33,588 bases of DNA from Microbacterium sp. (lineage in GTDB: Bacteria; Actinomycetota; Actinomycetes; Actinomycetales; Microbacteriaceae). The position numbers and the translations under genes are program-made. Location of the stretch: positions 1 to 33,588 of the forward strand of contig JAPSKH010000021.1 of NCBI GenBank assembly GCA_031177765.1. Reading direction: 5' to 3'. Positions 15,139 to 22,507 of this stretch are shown here, piece after piece (position 1 is the stretch's first letter; each line of letters opens with the position of its first letter). The notes below the pieces were generated by a model, which was given only the letters and a program-made list of their open reading frames with translations, did not search any database and was not told the DNA's origin.

Positions 15139-15486
15139 GTGTCGAGCCCGCACCGCCACATTCCGCCCCTCGAGGTGCGTGAGCGTGCTGCGTGCATGTG
15201 CGACCGCGGCGACACCTGCTCCTCCTTCGCACCGGGGCACGCGCTGCACCTCATCCAGGCGCGCCTGGCCTCGGCGACCCCGTCGGACTGGGTCGACGCG
15301 ATCGTGGACGCCGCCGACGCGCGCTCGGGGTTCCTGATCCTGCGCACCCTGACCGGCGAGGCGATCGCGCTGTGGAACGGCGTCGGCGCGGCCGGGCATG
15401 TGTCCGTGGGCGCCCCGGTGGCGCTGCATAAGCGCTACCACGTGCTCGCGGTCGGGCGCGAGCGCTTCAACGTCCTGCGCGGCTGA
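15139..15486 (+). CDS. Small conserved-looking protein with CxCx5C motif, function unknown
   Basis: 115 aa. I do not recognise the family. The N-terminus has Cys19, Cys21 and Cys27 (CMCDRGDTC) plus His5, His7 and several other His residues, which could bind a metal. The rest looks like a compact alpha/beta domain (FLILRTLTGEAIALWN, then VGAPVALHKRYHVLAV) with no signal peptide or membrane segment. The GTG start has AAGGAG in a good position and a -10 box upstream, so it is very likely a real gene. It lies between garA (divergent) and the copper-storage gene csp (convergent), and the Cys/His content makes a metal link possible but unproven. Confidence 0.75.
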   Translation: MSSPHRHIPPLEVRERAACMCDRGDTCSSFAPGHALHLIQARLASATPSDWVDAIVDAADARSGFLILRTLTGEAIALWNGVGAAGHVSVGAPVALHKRYHVLAVGRERFNVLRG

Positions 15487-15499
15487 GCCGGGCATCGAG

Positions 15500-15523
15500 G
15501 TCGCGGCGGCCGGCCGTCGCGAC
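15500..15523. terminator. 24-base palindrome between convergent genes, probable terminator
   Basis: The sequence from 15500 to 15523 is a near-perfect palindrome with one mismatched pair (outer arms GTCGCG and CGCGAC, inner CGGCC/GGCCG). It lies between the 115-aa gene and csp, which face each other, so it could end both transcripts. Confidence 0.55.
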
Positions 15524-15530
15524 GCCCAGG

Positions 15531-15932
15531 TCAGCTCGTCGCCATCATCGCGTCCTTGACCGCCATGCAGGCGTCCATGCACGCCTTGCACGCCTGCGCG
15601 CACATCTTGGCGACCTCGCTGTGGTCGGCGTGCTCCATGCACTCGTCCATGCACATCCGGCACATCGCGATGCACGCGTCGAGCATCGCCGTCATGGACG
15701 CGGGAGTCATGCCCTGAGGACGCAGCATGGCCCGCATCATCGTGTTGCACATGTCGGCGCAGTTCATGCACGCCGGCGCGCACGACATCATCTGCGTGGA
15801 GCACACGGTGCATGCCTGCTCGCAGGCCGAGCAGGCGTCCATACAGGCCTGCATGACCGCCATGTCCATCGTCTGCATGCCGGTCATCGACTGCATGTCC
15901 TTCGACATGGCGTCCATCATCATCGAGTCCAT
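15531..15932 (-). CDS. Four-helix-bundle copper storage protein (Csp), cytosolic type
   Basis: 133 aa. Csp proteins hold many Cu(I) ions with Cys residues lining the inside of a four-helix bundle. Each predicted helix carries the CxxxCxxCxxxC spacing: Cys30/34/37/41 (plus 44), Cys51/55/58/62, Cys87/91/94/98 and Cys111/115/118/122, 17 Cys in all. There are also 31 Met residues, 10 of them in the first 24 residues, which is unusually many. There is no signal peptide or Tat motif, so it should be cytosolic like Csp3. An upstream ATG at 15953 is in frame, but ATG 15932 has AAGGAAGG at a good distance and was chosen. It is divergent from copC, which supports a copper role. It belongs to the family formerly called DUF326. 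Confidence 0.92.
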   Translation of the reverse strand: MDSMMMDAMSKDMQSMTGMQTMDMAVMQACMDACSACEQACTVCSTQMMSCAPACMNCADMCNTMMRAMLRPQGMTPASMTAMLDACIAMCRMCMDECMEHADHSEVAKMCAQACKACMDACMAVKDAMMATS

Positions 15933-15959
15933 CTCCCACCTTCCTTTCACCATCCGGTC

Positions 15960-15979
15960 GGCGGGCGAGTCGTCCCGCC
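15960..15979. promoter_or_regulatory. 6-bp inverted repeat in the csp leader
   Basis: GGCGGG (15960-15965) and CCCGCC (15974-15979) are perfect inverted repeats around an 8-base loop, starting at about the predicted csp transcription start. It could be a repressor site or a leader hairpin affecting csp expression. It does not match the CsoR operator, which has the C and G tracts in the opposite order. Confidence 0.35.
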
Positions 15980-15986
15980 AAGGGCC

Positions 15987-16015
15987 ATGCTAGACCTCGG
16001 CTCGGCCGGATCGAA
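15987..16015 (-). promoter_or_regulatory. Promoter of csp
   Basis: On the minus strand, TTCGAT (16015-16010) and TAGCAT (15992-15987) are 17 bases apart. The start near 15980 gives a leader of about 48 bases that holds an inverted repeat (15960-15979) and the ribosome binding site. Confidence 0.45.
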
Positions 16016-16024
16016 GGGGGCGGA

Positions 16025-16030
16025 TAGGCT
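16025..16030 (+). promoter_or_regulatory. -10 box for a leaderless copC transcript
   Basis: TAGGCT followed by 7 bases and GTG at 16038, so transcription would start on the first codon; no Shine-Dalgarno is present. Confidence 0.5.
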
Positions 16031-16037
16031 CGATCGG

Positions 16038-16727
16038 GTGATGGCACCGGCACTGCGCAGGACCCGTTCGCTTCGACCGTTCGCGCTCGTCGCGGCGCTG
16101 CTCCTGGCGCTGCTGGCGCTGCTGGCGCACCCGTCCCCCGCGTCGGCCCACGACGAGCTGCTGGGCAGCGACCCGGCCGCCGACAGCACGGTCGACGCCC
16201 TCCCGGCGCAGCTGACGCTGACCTTCAGCGGCGTGATCGCACCCGACGCCGGCGCCTCCGAGGTGCAGGTGACGGATGCCTCGGGCGCCGAGCTCACCGA
16301 CGGCGTTCCCACCGCACAGGACAACGTGCTCACGCAGGACCTCGCCGGCGAGGCATCGGGCGCCGTCACGGTGCTGTGGAAGGTCGTCTCGAGCGACGGG
16401 CACCCGATCTCGGGCCAGTTCTCGTTCACCGTCGCCGGCGCTCCCACGCCCACCGACACGGCCTCCCCCACGCCGACCGCCACGCAGACGATCGCACCGT
16501 CGCCCAGCGAGACCACGGCGCCCGCACCCACACCGGGTCTCCCGGCGAGCGCGGCCGACATGACGCCCTGGATCATCGCCGGCATCGTCCTCCTGCTGCT
16601 GGTGATCGCCGCGATCGTCTATCTCGTCGCATCGCGCTCCCGGCGTGAGAAGGCCATCGCCCGGGCGCGGGAGGGCGCCGCCCAGGGCAGGGGGCCGGCC
16701 GGAACCGAGCCACCGGCCTCGCACTAG
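16038..16727 (+). CDS. CopC-domain copper-binding protein with C-terminal membrane anchor
   Basis: 229 aa. It has an N-terminal signal peptide (basic RRTRSLR, then a Leu/Ala core ending in PASA). The CopC domain follows, starting HDELLGSDPA, where the new N-terminal His is expected to bind Cu(II), and containing the conserved VVSSDGHPISGQFSFTV with the other Asp/His ligands. A Thr/Pro-rich linker (about 140-180) and one transmembrane helix (PWIIAGIVLLLLVIAAIVYLV) with a basic cytoplasmic tail complete it. It is thus an extracytoplasmic copper-binding domain tethered to the membrane, the common actinobacterial form. No CopD gene follows. Start: GTG 16038 fits a leaderless transcript; ATG 16041, the next codon, is an equal alternative. 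It is divergent from csp; lpd begins 9 bases downstream but has its own -10 box. Confidence 0.9.
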   Translation: MMAPALRRTRSLRPFALVAALLLALLALLAHPSPASAHDELLGSDPAADSTVDALPAQLTLTFSGVIAPDAGASEVQVTDASGAELTDGVPTAQDNVLTQDLAGEASGAVTVLWKVVSSDGHPISGQFSFTVAGAPTPTDTASPTPTATQTIAPSPSETTAPAPTPGLPASAADMTPWIIAGIVLLLLVIAAIVYLVASRSRREKAIARAREGAAQGRGPAGTEPPASH

Positions 16728-16730
16728 GCT
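16725..16730 (+). promoter_or_regulatory. -10 box for a leaderless lpd transcript
   Basis: TAGGCT overlapping the copC stop codon region, with 6 bases to the ATG. GGAGG at 16731-16735 ends only one base before the ATG, too close to act as a Shine-Dalgarno, which supports a leaderless start. Confidence 0.55.
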
Positions 16731-16736
16731 GGAGGC

Positions 16737-18134
16737 ATGCCTCACTACGACGTCGCCATCCTCGGCGCGGGCCCCGGCGGGTACGTCGCGGCCGTCCGCG
16801 CCGCACAGCTCGGCCTCACGGTCGCGATCATCGAAGAGAAGTACTGGGGCGGTGTCTGCCTCAACGTGGGGTGCATCCCCTCGAAGGCGCTGCTGAAGAA
16901 CGCCGACCTGGCCCACCAGTTCCACCACAAGGCGGACCTGTTCGGGATCTCCGGCGACGTGCAGTTCGACTTCGGCGTGGCATGGGATCGGAGCCGCACC
17001 GTGGCCAACGGCCACGTCAAGGGCATCCACTACCTGATGAAGAAGAACAAGGTCACCGAGTACGAGGGCCGCGGCACCTTCGTCGACGCCAACACGATCG
17101 ACGTCACCAAGACCGACGGCTCGTCCGAGCGGGTGACGTTCGACAACGCGATCATCGCCACCGGCTCCAAGGTGCGCCTGCTTCCCGGTGTCCAGATCGG
17201 CGGCAACGTCGTGACGTACGAGGAGCAGATCCTCGCGCGCGATCTGCCGAAGTCCATCGTGATCGTCGGCGCCGGCGCCATCGGCATGGAGTTCGCCTTC
17301 GTCATGGTCAACTACGGCGTCAAGGTCACGATCATCGAGTTCCTGGACCGGGCACTCCCCAACGAGGATGCCGACGTGTCGAAGGAGATCGCCCGCCAGT
17401 ACAAGGGCTACGGCGTCGACATCCTCACCTCGACCAAGGTCGAGACGGTCACCGACCACGGCGACCGCGTCACCGTGACCTACACCGGCAAGGACGGCAG
17501 CTCCGGATCCATCGACGCCGACAAGGTGATGATGTCGATCGGCTTCGCACCGAACGTCGAGGGCTTCGGCCTGGAGACCACCGGCGTGAAGCTCAGCGAG
17601 CGCGGCGCGATCGAGATCGACGACCACATGCGCACCAACGTGCCCCACATCTACGCGATCGGCGACGTGACCGCCAAGCTGCAGCTCGCGCACGTCGCGG
17701 AAGCGCAGGGCGTCGTGGCCGCCGAGACGATCGGCAAGGCCGAGACGATGACGCTCGGCGACTACCGCATGATGCCGCGCGCGACGTTCTGCTCGCCGCA
17801 GGTGGCCTCGTTCGGCCTCACCGAGCAGCAGGCGCGCGACGCCGGCTACGACGTCAAGGTCGCGAAGTTCCCCTTCTCGGCCAACGGCAAGGCCAACGGC
17901 CTGGGCGAGCCGATCGGCTTCGTCAAGCTCATCGCCGACGGCGAGCACCTGGAGCTGCTCGGCGGCCACATGATCGGCCCCGACGTGTCGGAGCTGCTTC
18001 CCGAGCTCACGCTCGCGCAGAAGTGGGATCTGACGGCGCTCGAGGCGGCCCGCAACGTCCACACCCACCCGACGCTGTCGGAGGCGGTCCAGGAGGCCTT
18101 CCACGGCCTCGCGGGACACATGATCAACTTCTGA
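16737..18134 (+). CDS. lpd: Dihydrolipoamide dehydrogenase
   Basis: 465 aa. This flavoprotein is the E3 subunit that reoxidises lipoamide in pyruvate and 2-oxoglutarate dehydrogenase complexes and passes electrons to NAD. The FAD-binding [10 protein letters not shown] motif is at 10-19, the redox-active disulfide is Cys41/Cys46 in [13 protein letters not shown], the NAD-binding [10 protein letters not shown] block lies in the middle, and the C-terminal catalytic HTHPTLSEA (442-450) is present. Full length. It lies close downstream of copC but has its own -10 box. The link to metabolism is that the nearby GarA/OdhI-type protein controls the 2-oxoglutarate dehydrogenase complex that needs this subunit. 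Confidence 0.97.
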   Translation: MPHYDVAILGAGPGGYVAAVRAAQLGLTVAIIEEKYWGGVCLNVGCIPSKALLKNADLAHQFHHKADLFGISGDVQFDFGVAWDRSRTVANGHVKGIHYLMKKNKVTEYEGRGTFVDANTIDVTKTDGSSERVTFDNAIIATGSKVRLLPGVQIGGNVVTYEEQILARDLPKSIVIVGAGAIGMEFAFVMVNYGVKVTIIEFLDRALPNEDADVSKEIARQYKGYGVDILTSTKVETVTDHGDRVTVTYTGKDGSSGSIDADKVMMSIGFAPNVEGFGLETTGVKLSERGAIEIDDHMRTNVPHIYAIGDVTAKLQLAHVAEAQGVVAAETIGKAETMTLGDYRMMPRATFCSPQVASFGLTEQQARDAGYDVKVAKFPFSANGKANGLGEPIGFVKLIADGEHLELLGGHMIGPDVSELLPELTLAQKWDLTALEAARNVHTHPTLSEAVQEAFHGLAGHMINF

Positions 18135-18144
18135 CGCGCGAAGC

Positions 18145-18174
18145 GAGCCCCGGGGTCCACGGATCCCGGGGCTT
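18145..18174. terminator. Terminator between convergent lpd and CYTH genes
   Basis: GCCCCGGG (18147-18154) pairs with CCCGGGGC (18165-18172) around a 10-base loop, and the stem extends by an A-T and a G-T pair. TTCGTCGTTCC follows on the lpd strand, a weak T-rich tail. It stands 10 bases past the lpd stop. Confidence 0.75.
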
Positions 18175-18211
18175 CGTCGTTCCGTGGCCGGTCGGCACCG
18201 GCCAGGCGGCT

Positions 18212-18853
18212 CTACGCGCCGAGCGTGCGCGCGAGCTTGGAGTCGGATGCCGCGGGCTGGCCGCCGACGGCGTGCACGGCCGCCTCCGCGGCGGCGAACA
18301 GCGCCTTGCGCGCTTCGGGGTCGGCCGGTGCGGCGGGGCCCAGCTCGAACTCCCACTCCCGCCAGGACCGCTGCACACCGGAGCGCTCGTCGGTCGCGAC
18401 CACGCGATCGTCGACGAACTCCGCGATCAGGCCGCCGTCGGCGCCGCGGAGGGCGTACGCCGTGCGGGTGTTGCGGATGCGGGCGATGGGGGCCAGAGCG
18501 GCGGCATCCGTCACCTCCGCGACCGCGTCGCGCAGCGCGACCGGCACCTCCCCCGCCTCGCCGAGCGGCCAGTGCAGCTCGGTGCGGGCGTCGCCGACCT
18601 TCGGACCCTTGATGTGCCACCCCTCGTCGGGTCCGCCGGTCCGGCGTCGGACGGCGTAGCCGGCGTGGGCGAGGGCCAGGTCCGCCGTGTCGTAGTACAC
18701 GGCATCCAGGTCGCGGAGCTCGGGCTCCCCGACCGCGGCCACGCCCGGCAGCGCCGACCATGACGGCAGCGCGGTGGACTCGTCGACGTCGAACTTCAGC
18801 TCGACCTCGACAGCGCGCGTCGCCTCCGGCGACGCGGAGGGATCAGTCGTCAC
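18212..18853 (-). CDS. CYTH-domain protein (triphosphate tunnel metalloenzyme superfamily)
   Basis: 213 aa. The signature ExExK is at residues 16-20 (EVELKF), followed by the LRDLDAVYYDTADLAL strand, the basic RRRTGG and GWHIKGP strands and a C-terminal SDSKLARTLG. These line the beta-tunnel that binds a triphosphate and divalent metals. Superfamily members include class IV adenylate cyclase, thiamine triphosphatase and inorganic triphosphatases; the actual substrate is unknown, and no CHAD domain is attached. The GTG start overlaps the end of the upstream 75-aa gene by 11 bases, so the two are almost certainly co-transcribed. Confidence 0.88.
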   Translation of the reverse strand: MTTDPSASPEATRAVEVELKFDVDESTALPSWSALPGVAAVGEPELRDLDAVYYDTADLALAHAGYAVRRRTGGPDEGWHIKGPKVGDARTELHWPLGEAGEVPVALRDAVAEVTDAAALAPIARIRNTRTAYALRGADGGLIAEFVDDRVVATDERSGVQRSWREWEFELGPAAPADPEARKALFAAAEAAVHAVGGQPAASDSKLARTLGA

Positions 18854-19070
18854 GTGCGTCGGGGTTCGGGTCGATGTCTTCCGTCGCCTCGACGTACACG
18901 AAGCGGCTCTCGGTGGGCCCGTCGTGCTCGCCGGTGTTGCGCGCGGCGCCTTCGCGCCGATAGACGAGCTGCCCCTCGCCGTAGGCGACGATGTACGAGT
19001 CGGAGTCGTTCGAGTCGAGCGGGACGAGCTGTCCGTCGAGCGGACCTCCGTGCAGTCGAGCGATGGCCAT
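18843..19070 (-). CDS. 75-aa hypothetical protein
   Basis: 75 aa, beginning MAIARLHGGPLDGQLV and ending in an acidic tail (ATEDIDPNPDARDD). The centre is beta-rich (SYIVAYGEGQLVYRR, then SRFVYVEATED), without Cys, signal peptide or membrane segment. I do not recognise a characterised family. The ATG at 19070 was chosen because TACGCT (-10) lies 6 bases upstream, giving a leaderless start; a GTG two codons upstream (19076) is the alternative. It is divergent from glgP and overlaps the CYTH gene. Confidence 0.72.
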   Translation of the reverse strand: MAIARLHGGPLDGQLVPLDSNDSDSYIVAYGEGQLVYRREGAARNTGEHDGPTESRFVYVEATEDIDPNPDARDD

Positions 19071-19076
19071 GGTCAC

Positions 19077-19082
19077 AGCGTA
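19077..19082 (-). promoter_or_regulatory. -10 box for the leaderless 75-aa gene
   Basis: TACGCT on the minus strand with 6 bases to ATG 19070; no Shine-Dalgarno upstream. Confidence 0.45.
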
Positions 19083-19159
19083 GACCCGCGTGGCGGCGCG
19101 CCGCGTCCGGCTCGACAGGTTTCGCGCCGGTGTCGTGGGGGTGTCGATTCCGGCATCGG

Positions 19160-19173
19160 TGCAAGCGCTTTCA
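19160..19173 (+). promoter_or_regulatory. LacI-family / cre-like operator on the glgP promoter
   Basis: TGCAAGCGCTTTCA matches the classical catabolite-responsive element pattern TGnAAnCGnTnnCA at every fixed position and has the LacI-family core AAGCGCTT as a perfect palindrome. It overlaps the expected -35 region of glgP, whose -10 is at 19185-19190, so a bound LacI-type regulator should repress. No LacI gene is in the window. Confidence 0.7.
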
Positions 19174-19184
19174 GCCGGTGCCCC

Positions 19185-19190
19185 TAGAAT
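19185..19190 (+). promoter_or_regulatory. -10 box for a leaderless glgP transcript
   Basis: TAGAAT with 7 bases to the GTG start at 19198; the operator at 19160-19173 covers the -35 zone. Confidence 0.6.
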
Positions 19191-19197
19191 CGCTCGC

Positions 19198-21759
19198 GTG
19201 AAGGCCATCCGCACGTTCACCGTCCGTCCCGTCCTGGCAGCGTCGCTCGCTCCGCTGGACCGCCTGGCATCCAACTGGCGGTGGTCGTGGAGCCGCGCGA
19301 CCCACGCGCTCTTCGCCTCGATGGACCCGGCACTGTGGGAGGAGGTCGGCGAGAACCCCGCCCGGATGCTGGGCGCTGTGGGGCAGGCGCGGCTCGACGA
19401 GCTCGCGGGCGACGACGACTTCGTCGCCCGAGTGCGCGCGGAGGACGAGCGCCTGGAGGCCTACCTGACGGGCGACCGCTGGTTCCAGCAGCTCGAGGGC
19501 GACAAGCCCGCGCACATCGCGTACTTCTCGCCGGAGTTCGGCGTCGACGGCTCGCTTCCGCAGTACTCCGGCGGTCTCGGGATCCTGGCCGGCGACCATC
19601 TCAAGAGCGCCTCCGACCTCGGCGTTCCGCTCACCGGCGTCGGGCTGTTCTACCGCGCGGGATACTTCCGGCAGTCGATCGGCGACGACGGGTGGCAGCG
19701 CGAGAGCTACCCGCTGCTGGACCCCTACGGTCTCGGCCTGACCCTGCTGCGCGACGCCGAGGGGGCGCCGGTCGAGATCGGACTGGACCTTTCGGGAGGG
19801 CGCCGGCTGCACGCGCGGATCTGGGTGGCCGACATCGGCCGGGTGCCGCTGCTGCTGCTCGACTCCGAGACGCCGTCGAACTCCGATGACATGCGCAAGG
19901 TCACCGACCGCCTGTACGGCGGCGGCGGCGAGCACCGGCTGCTGCAGGAGCTGCTGCTCGGCGTCGGCGGCGTCCGCGCGGTGCGCGCCTGGTGCCGGCT
20001 CACGGCCCGGCCCGCTCCGGACGTCTACCACACGAACGAGGGCCACGCCGGCTTCCAGGGCCTCGAGCGGATGTCCGAGCTCATCACGCAGCGGGCGCTG
20101 ACCTTCGACGAGGCCCTCGCGCAGGTGCGCGCATCGACGGTGTTCACCACGCACACCCCGGTGCCGGCCGGCATCGACCGGTTCCCGCGCGACCTCATCG
20201 CCGACGCGCTCTCGAGCGGCCTGTTCGCCAACCTCGATGCCGAGCGCGCGATCGCCCTCGGGCTCGAGACCTGGGACGGCGGCGACCCGAACATGTTCAA
20301 CATGGCCGTGCTCGGGCTTCACCTGGGCCAGCACGCCAACGGCGTCTCGATGCTCCACGGCGAGGTCAGCCGCAGCATGTTCGGGCACCTGTGGCCGGGC
20401 ATCGACACCGACGAGGTGCCGATCACGTCGATCACCAACGGCGTGCACGCGCCGACGTGGGTGCATCCCGCCCTCAAGGCCGTGAGCGAGCGGGTCTGGG
20501 GCGACCCGCACACCGACATGCACGACTGGACCGACCGCGAGGCCGTGACGGATGCCGAGCTGTGGAGCGTGCGCCGTCAGATGAAGGGCGGACTGGTGGC
20601 CGAGGCGCGTCGCCGGGTCGCGGCATCCCTCCACCCCGGGGGCAACGGCGTCGCACCGGCATGGGCGGACGAGCTGCTGGACCCCGACGTGCTCACGATC
20701 GGCTTCGCGCGACGGGTGCCGACCTACAAGCGGCTGACTCTCATGCTGCGCGACCCCGAGCGGCTCACCCGGCTCCTGACCGACCCCGCACGGCCGGTGC
20801 AGATCGTCATCGGCGGCAAGTCGCACCCCGCCGACGATTCCGGCAAGATCCTCATCCAGCAGCTGGTGCGCTTCAGCCGCGATCCGAAGGTCCGCGGGCG
20901 CATCGTCTTCCTGCCGGACTACGACATCACGCTGGCCAAGGAGCTGTACCCCGGGTGCGACGTGTGGCTCAACAACCCGCTGCGGCCGCTGGAGGCGTGC
21001 GGCACCAGCGGGATGAAGGCCGCCCTGAACGGCGCTCTGAACCTGTCGATCCTCGATGGGTGGTGGGACGAGTGGTTCGACGGCGAGAACGGCTGGGCGA
21101 TCCCCACGGCCGACACCGCTGCCGATGAGCAGGAGCGTGACGATGCCGAAGCGGCGGCGCTCTACGACATCATCGAGCACCAGCTCGTGCCCAAGTTCTA
21201 CGACCGCGACGGCGGCATCCCGCAGGCGTGGCTCGGCATGGTGCGCCACACGATGACCGAGCTCGGCAAGAAGGCCACGAGCGACCGCATGGTGCGCGAG
21301 TACGTGCAGCGGCTGTACGTGCCGGCTGCCGCGCACGATGCCGCGCTGCGCGCCGACGACTTCGCCCGGGCACGCGCCCTCGCCGCCTTCATCCGGAGGG
21401 TGAAGGACGCGTGGGGCGGTGTGTCGATCGCGAGTGTCGACAGCTCCGGCATCCCGCAGCAGGCGCAGGCCGGCGACACGCTGCAGGTGCGGGCCGACGT
21501 GCGCCTGGACGGGCTGTCGCCCGACGACGTGGCGGTGGAGCTCGCGTACGGCCACACCGACGAGAACGACGCCCTCGCGAGCGACCACGCGGTGCACCGC
21601 CTCTCGCCGGAAGGACCCGCTGTCGACGGCATCACCACCTTCACCGGCTCTCTGCCGCTGACGGTGACCGGCTCGTTCGGCTACACCGTCCGCGTCGTTC
21701 CGACGCATCCGCAGCTGGTCTCGCCCGTCGAGCTGGGCCTGGTCACCTACCCGTCCTGA
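19198..21759 (+). CDS. glgP: Alpha-glucan (glycogen/maltodextrin) phosphorylase, GT35
   Basis: 853 aa. It releases glucose 1-phosphate from the ends of alpha-1,4-glucans using phosphate and PLP. The N-terminal 115 residues are the domain seen in this short bacterial subgroup (PLDRLASNWRWSWSRATHAL). The catalytic body has YFSPEFGVDGSLPQYSGGLG and the C-terminal PLP-lysine motif ACGTSGMKAALNGALN (Lys607). The last 110 residues form a beta domain. This is the mycobacterial-type phosphorylase rather than the E. coli MalP/GlgP type. An in-frame extension upstream to 19090 exists, but GTG 19198 fits the TAGAAT -10 box, and the upstream extension covers an operator. Regulation by a LacI-family protein is predicted. 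It is convergent with nnrE, and no terminator is visible in the 16-base gap. Confidence 0.96.
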   Translation: MKAIRTFTVRPVLAASLAPLDRLASNWRWSWSRATHALFASMDPALWEEVGENPARMLGAVGQARLDELAGDDDFVARVRAEDERLEAYLTGDRWFQQLEGDKPAHIAYFSPEFGVDGSLPQYSGGLGILAGDHLKSASDLGVPLTGVGLFYRAGYFRQSIGDDGWQRESYPLLDPYGLGLTLLRDAEGAPVEIGLDLSGGRRLHARIWVADIGRVPLLLLDSETPSNSDDMRKVTDRLYGGGGEHRLLQELLLGVGGVRAVRAWCRLTARPAPDVYHTNEGHAGFQGLERMSELITQRALTFDEALAQVRASTVFTTHTPVPAGIDRFPRDLIADALSSGLFANLDAERAIALGLETWDGGDPNMFNMAVLGLHLGQHANGVSMLHGEVSRSMFGHLWPGIDTDEVPITSITNGVHAPTWVHPALKAVSERVWGDPHTDMHDWTDREAVTDAELWSVRRQMKGGLVAEARRRVAASLHPGGNGVAPAWADELLDPDVLTIGFARRVPTYKRLTLMLRDPERLTRLLTDPARPVQIVIGGKSHPADDSGKILIQQLVRFSRDPKVRGRIVFLPDYDITLAKELYPGCDVWLNNPLRPLEACGTSGMKAALNGALNLSILDGWWDEWFDGENGWAIPTADTAADEQERDDAEAAALYDIIEHQLVPKFYDRDGGIPQAWLGMVRHTMTELGKKATSDRMVREYVQRLYVPAAAHDAALRADDFARARALAAFIRRVKDAWGGVSIASVDSSGIPQQAQAGDTLQVRADVRLDGLSPDDVAVELAYGHTDENDALASDHAVHRLSPEGPAVDGITTFTGSLPLTVTGSFGYTVRVVPTHPQLVSPVELGLVTYPS

Positions 21760-21775
21760 TCGGGAAGGCGGACCC

Positions 21776-22507
21776 TCAACCGCGCACCACGCGGTCGACC
21801 TCGACGGTGCCGACGGGGAGGAAGCCCTCCAGCTCGGGGCCGAGCCCGATGTCGCCCAGCACGAGCTCCCCGGCGAGCTCCGGTCCGCGTCCGCGCACGA
21901 GGCCCGGCTTGACGGCGCCGAACGTGACCGTGACGGATGCCGGAAGCACGACGTCTCCGGCTTCACCGGTCTCGGGATGCAGGCCGCTGGGAAGGTCCAC
22001 CGCGACGACGTGCGAACGCCCTGCCCGCACGGCGGGCAGGAGCGCCCGGACCGCCTCCCTCGCGTTCCCTCGCAGCGCGGGATCGGTGGTGCCGACGCCG
22101 AGGATGCCGTCCACGATGACGTCGTAGGAGTCGGATGCCTCACGCACCGCCGGGATCTCGACCCGCCGGGCGCCCGCGGCGAGCGCCGTCGCGAGGCCCG
22201 CGTCGTGCACGCGAGCGCCGACGGTCAGGACGTCCACGTCCAGCTCGTCGGCCAGGAGCGCCGCCGCGTACAGTGCGTCTCCCCCGTTGTTGCCGCTGCC
22301 GGCGAGCACCAGGACATGGCGCGCATGCGCCGTGCGCGAGCCGGCCGGTGCGGCGGCATCCGGTCCCGTCCCCGACTGCGCGAACCGGTCCCGCACGACC
22401 TGCGCGAGCGCTGAGGCGGCGCGGGCCATCAGCGGCTTCCCCGCCGCGAGCAGGGGGGATTCGGCCACGCGCACGTGCTCGACGGTGTGGACCGGGACCT
22501 CGATCAT
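21776..22507 (-). CDS. nnrE: NAD(P)H-hydrate epimerase (YjeF N-terminal domain only)
   Basis: 243 aa. It interconverts the R and S forms of damaged, hydrated NAD(P)H so that the dehydratase can repair both. The YjeF_N fold is shown by VLAGSGNNGGDALYAAALL (the GNNGGD nucleotide-binding loop), VDGILGVGTT and VAVDLPSGLHPETG. The C-terminal dehydratase domain found in many fused bacterial homologues is missing, so a separate dehydratase must be elsewhere. Its ATG overlaps the stop of the upstream BrkB-family gene (ATGA), giving translational coupling. Confidence 0.92.
   Translation of the reverse strand: MIEVPVHTVEHVRVAESPLLAAGKPLMARAASALAQVVRDRFAQSGTGPDAAAPAGSRTAHARHVLVLAGSGNNGGDALYAAALLADELDVDVLTVGARVHDAGLATALAAGARRVEIPAVREASDSYDVIVDGILGVGTTDPALRGNAREAVRALLPAVRAGRSHVVAVDLPSGLHPETGEAGDVVLPASVTVTFGAVKPGLVRGRGPELAGELVLGDIGLGPELEGFLPVGTVEVDRVVRG

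Noticed and set aside
15960..15979. A CsoR operator between csp and copC
   Set aside because: CsoR sites have a C tract then a G tract; this repeat has the opposite order and lacks the flanking TA-rich ends.
15990..18761. A 923-codon open frame on the minus strand across copC, lpd and the CYTH region
   Set aside because: It is antisense to lpd and copC, which have complete family motifs, and its translation is Arg/Ala/Gly/Asp-rich with no recognisable domain. It is a GC-rich shadow frame.
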